The translations under genes were made by a program, and so were the position numbers. From NCBI RefSeq assembly GCF_000972845.2, contig NC_040028.1, positions 10,300,038-10,364,037 of the forward strand: DNA of 64,000 nt, given 5' to 3'. The DNA is from Larimichthys crocea (lineage: Eukaryota > Chordata > Actinopteri > Sciaenidae). Shown in pieces: positions 60,640 to 64,000 of the stretch (position 1 is the stretch's first letter; each line of letters opens with the position of its first letter). The notes beneath the pieces are model-generated. The model was not told where the DNA came from and ran no database searches. It saw nothing but the letters and a program-made list of their open reading frames with translations.

Positions 60640-63600
60640 CAAGGCAGTTAAATCATTTCTTTAATAGAGAGAAACCCATGCCTTAAAAATATACATTGTG
60701 TTCTTCACAGCAGTGTGTCTTCATGTAATGTCACTGATGTCGAAAAAACAGGGCTGAATAATCCAACTTCCTTCAACACATTCAGTGTTGGACTGTTTTA
60801 AGTCACAAGAAATTACCAACAAAATTCAATTACTGTGCATCTTTTTGATAAATATATCACATATTTTAGGACATGGAAATACACAACCTATGTAAATACC
60901 TGAGAGCCCTCACATCAGAAAGTTGTTATCAATGTCAGAGATGATCAATCGGCACACATTTCTGGATAATTTCAATATTCAGTGCCAAAATATACACCTT
61001 TCATATATTATTTCTTAAAAAATACAATTCACCTGAACCCAGTCCTTTACATGTTTGTAAACATTTTCAACAAAAACAAAAAACAAAAAAACAAAAACAA
61101 CAACAACAAAAAAACACAAAAGTTCACAAAACTAGTTGAATGAACATTTTAGCAGAAAAATAGACATTTAGCACGCACATTTTCAAAATTTACAAAAACA
61201 TCCCCTCAATCTGAAACAATAGTAATGATTCTGATTTTCAAGTAAACACCTTCTGTTTCTTACTTTTTGTGTTCATATGGCTGCTTCATTTAAAGAATGT
61301 GTACAAGTAAGGCTGTCCTTATTACAACATTACTATGAGAACAAGAAAAGAAAAAAAAAAACAAACACAAAAAAACATGTCTGTGCCCAAATATAACCTG
61401 GAGAACAAATACCATTTAATTTGAAGATCCTTTCATATATTATGCCTTACAGTTTGTTCTATTTGTGTTCCTTCTGAAGGGGATTAAGAAAGAAAAAAAT
61501 CTGGGTAGCATCAACTTACATTTGATTGTGGGATCAGTAAATGCTGTTTTATGAGAACCCCTGCCTCAACAGATAAGGATTCAAATAATGAATATATATA
61601 TACAGGAATAATAATAGAGGAATGTATAGAGTCAATATCACAGCTGCAAGGTGTAAACAATTTCCAGTGCCAATACTTTACAGACATTAAGTTTTTATGC
61701 TTGCTGGGCACCAGTGGCGCATAAGAGAAGCAACATGTAAACAGAGAAAAAGCTGCCTTTTGATAAAAAGTAGACATTGAACATAGAAAAGTAAATCACT
61801 GAGTTCAACCTTCGACAATAATCAACCGTTGACCAGTGTGAAAGCTAATAATGCCAAACTTATTTTACAGTAAGTACTATTACAATAAAAAGATGATTTT
61901 TTTTTCAGACAGCATAGTAAAATCTACATCGAGTTTTTTTTCCAAGATTGTTTTTCTTTTTTTTTTCTTCTTTTTTTTGAGAAAAGACTAACCTGTGTTC
62001 TGTCAATGATTGTTTTCCACTCTACTTACACTTTAATATAACAACTAGGGGAAAAAATGCTGCCTATTGCCAGGGCATGGACATAAAGTGCATGGCCAGC
62101 TGCAAAAAAGCACAGTCTTATCTGTCCTTTCACAGGCAGAGACAGTAACTATGAAAGAGCTGCAACTAGCTTTTATTGAGCGAAATCTGTTATCCTTCAT
62201 ACTATAGATGATGGACAAGAGATTTGGAAAGTGGCTTATCTCCTTTCTCACCATCTACATTTTGCATACATAAGCTTTTAATGTTAGAGCAGATTAACAG
62301 AGGTGACTTGTAATGCTACAGTTGGGAAATGCCTTCAGAGTACTACTATGTGGTAACCACACTTTTCCTCTTTCTTAAGCTGTCTTGCTCTCCCTACCCT
62401 CTACAAATGTGTGGTGACATTATGGGAATGTAAAGAGTGATATTCAGAGAGAGGAGGCGTGAAGGACATTAGTGTGTTCGCTTGAGATGGTGTTGGTTAG
62501 GAGCAGAGAATGAGATGATTCATACAAGATCTGTTTGATAATATTAAAGAAGGAAATAAACATGATAAAATGCCCACCATGCATATCAAGAATCCCTTCT
62601 ATTCCCACAATGCAGTAAATTGTAGGCGTTCAGCTGCAATTAAAGCTGAGCTATGCAAGACATTAAGATGCCAAGGATAAAGCACCTCAGAAAAAAAGCT
62701 TTTTTTTTTGTGCGGAGTCTGTGATGTTTCCCTGTAATTTTCATGACATTCACATAGGTTGAAAGATGGCATTGAAACCAAACATATAAGCATGTAGCCG
62801 AGCTAGAAAACAGCACCAATAATGCAGACATACATCACCTGACCTCATACCAAAGCAGTGAAAAAAAAAGCATTTTATACTATATACACACATAGCTATC
62901 CAGCCTAAATGACAAAGAGGATTGCATCAAAAAGACATTCCTAAAGCATAAAGTGAGGTACATCAGAGAAGAGCAATCCATGCTATATTTTAAGCCTTCT
63001 TTAACCCTTTGGTATCCATTGTAATAAAGCATCATACTCCAGTCAGGTAGCTGAATGACCTAACATTAAAAACAACAAAAAAAACAAACAAAAAAAAAAC
63101 AACAGTTTCACCCTTTTGCCATTTTATGGTGTCAATATGTAAGTCAACCAGTTTCAAACAAACTTTCATCTTTAAAGTTTAAGGATCTAACCGTGCATTC
63201 AAACTGCAAGCAACAAAACCCATAATGTCTTTACAAAAACCATCAGGAAAACAAATGAATGAGGAGTAGTTTGTGTGGAGACATAAACAACGTTTAGGTG
63301 TAGTTTAATTATTCTTGCCAGCTAACACTTGTTTAGCTCGATGATTTGTGCGTATGTGTACTTCCTTCCTACTTTCTTTCTTTCCTTTCATGGTGATTTT
63401 GCTTTTTGATCAGTAGTTCTACAAACTGAATAGAGGGAAATTATTATGCAGAGAAGTATGTCCCAATACAAGCAACAAATGCAGTTTCATGAAATAAAAA
63501 GTAGTATATACTATTTGATCATTTTATTTTATATCATATATATCATTTTAGTTTAATTAGTCTAAGCATAGGTTTTTAATACTTGGACTTTACCTAATTA

Positions 63601-64000
63601 CATTTGCACTGGAGATGCTTCTTAAAGATATGAGTGTCAAAATAAGTAATTTATTAAAACTCTGCATGTGGATTTGATTACATTTGTGTTAGAAAACTCA
63701 GTATGTGTGTAATCCTTCCTTGTCCTTCAAATGAAAAGAATAAATGAATGTCATTTTTTTCAAAATAGCTGGAAAAATGTGTGTTATGTAAGTAAAAAAT
63801 AAGGAATTGATAGTTTGATAGTCTGAAACATCCGCAAATATAGTTTGCTAGCTGGCACTGCTAGTTTTGGCTGCTAGCATAGCAGGTCGATTAAGTGTTG
63901 CAAAGGCAAACAGCCCTATTATACATTACATTATACATTATAACATCAGTCCAAGTTTATTAATGAAGGCTATCACATCAACTGAATCCTACAAAGTGGT
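60640..64000 (-). other. Possible 3' UTR of the upstream neighbour gene (ikzf2?), partial
   Basis: Read on the minus strand, this span has the look of a long vertebrate 3' UTR: T-rich, with runs such as TTTGTTTTTTTGTTTTTG, few long frames and no splice-framed exons. It ends with CTCTCTATTAAAGAAATGA, a variant ATTAAA poly(A) signal (near 60658), followed by TGCCTTGGCTGTTTTGTG, a GT-rich downstream stretch. A second AATAAA on the minus strand is at 63957-63962. In human, IKZF2 lies 5' of ERBB4 on the same strand, so its 3' end would face the erbb4 promoter as here. No coding sequence of it is in the window, so the gene name is inference only. Confidence 0.3.

Noticed and set aside
1..64000. CRISPR array, bacterial operon, phage or provirus
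   Set aside because: No spaced direct repeats, no ribosome-binding-site gene strings, and no recognisable gag/pol/env or LTR pair. The sequence is vertebrate.

Overview
This is 64 kb of vertebrate nuclear DNA, almost certainly from a ray-finned fish and probably a percomorph. The reasons are long CA/GT and CT/GA microsatellites, spliceosomal splice sites, CpG-poor and AT-rich intronic DNA, and repeats typical of fish: a tRNA-derived SINE, an L2-type LINE tail (gttg.. aaggcgcc..aataaa..ATT), a Tigger-like MITE, and two hAT-type elements. There is no prokaryotic gene organisation and no long conserved open reading frame. Almost every ORF in the window is a chance or microsatellite-driven frame.

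One protein-coding exon can be recognised with confidence, on the minus strand at 47624-47702. It is a short first coding exon: Kozak ATG, a 26-codon signal peptide beginning MKPTTAL and ending SSSSQS, one further base, then a consensus GTGAGT donor in phase 1. Start, end, length and phase match exon 1 of ERBB4, the neuregulin receptor tyrosine kinase. Human exon 1 also starts MKP, ends in SQS and stops one base into the next codon. ERBB4 has a very large first intron in vertebrates. On this reading positions 1-47623 are the 5' part of intron 1. The CpG-rich stretch around 47.5-48.2 kb, with a TATA-like box and two CCAAT boxes on the minus strand, is the promoter and 5' UTR, and it carries three short upstream ORFs.

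Intron part (1-47.6 kb): mostly unremarkable AT-rich DNA broken by simple repeats. It holds a 575-bp Tigger-like MITE (14.8 kb), the 3' tail of an L2-type LINE abutting a 10-N gap (18.1 kb), a tRNA-derived SINE with a 16-bp target duplication (20.6 kb), a 1078-bp hAT element with an 8-bp target duplication and a decayed transposase N-terminus (30.75-31.83 kb), and a 391-bp hAT-type MITE (34.0 kb). Several non-repetitive stretches rich in TAAT-type homeodomain sites look like conserved enhancers, but conservation could not be tested.

Upstream part (48.2-64 kb): a (CA)25 tract about 1 kb from the promoter, a non-repetitive candidate enhancer block (50.0-50.4 kb), a SINE with a LINE-like tail (51.4 kb), a pair of CTCF-like motifs in divergent orientation (53.74 and 54.12 kb), and a G/C-run tract (57.0 kb). 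From about 60.64 kb to the window end the minus strand reads like a long 3' UTR. In human the gene 5' of ERBB4 is IKZF2 on the same strand, so this may be the ikzf2 3' UTR; this is inference only. No new protein system is visible. The most useful items are the erbb4 exon with its uORFs, the candidate boundary motifs, and the transposons with exact ends.
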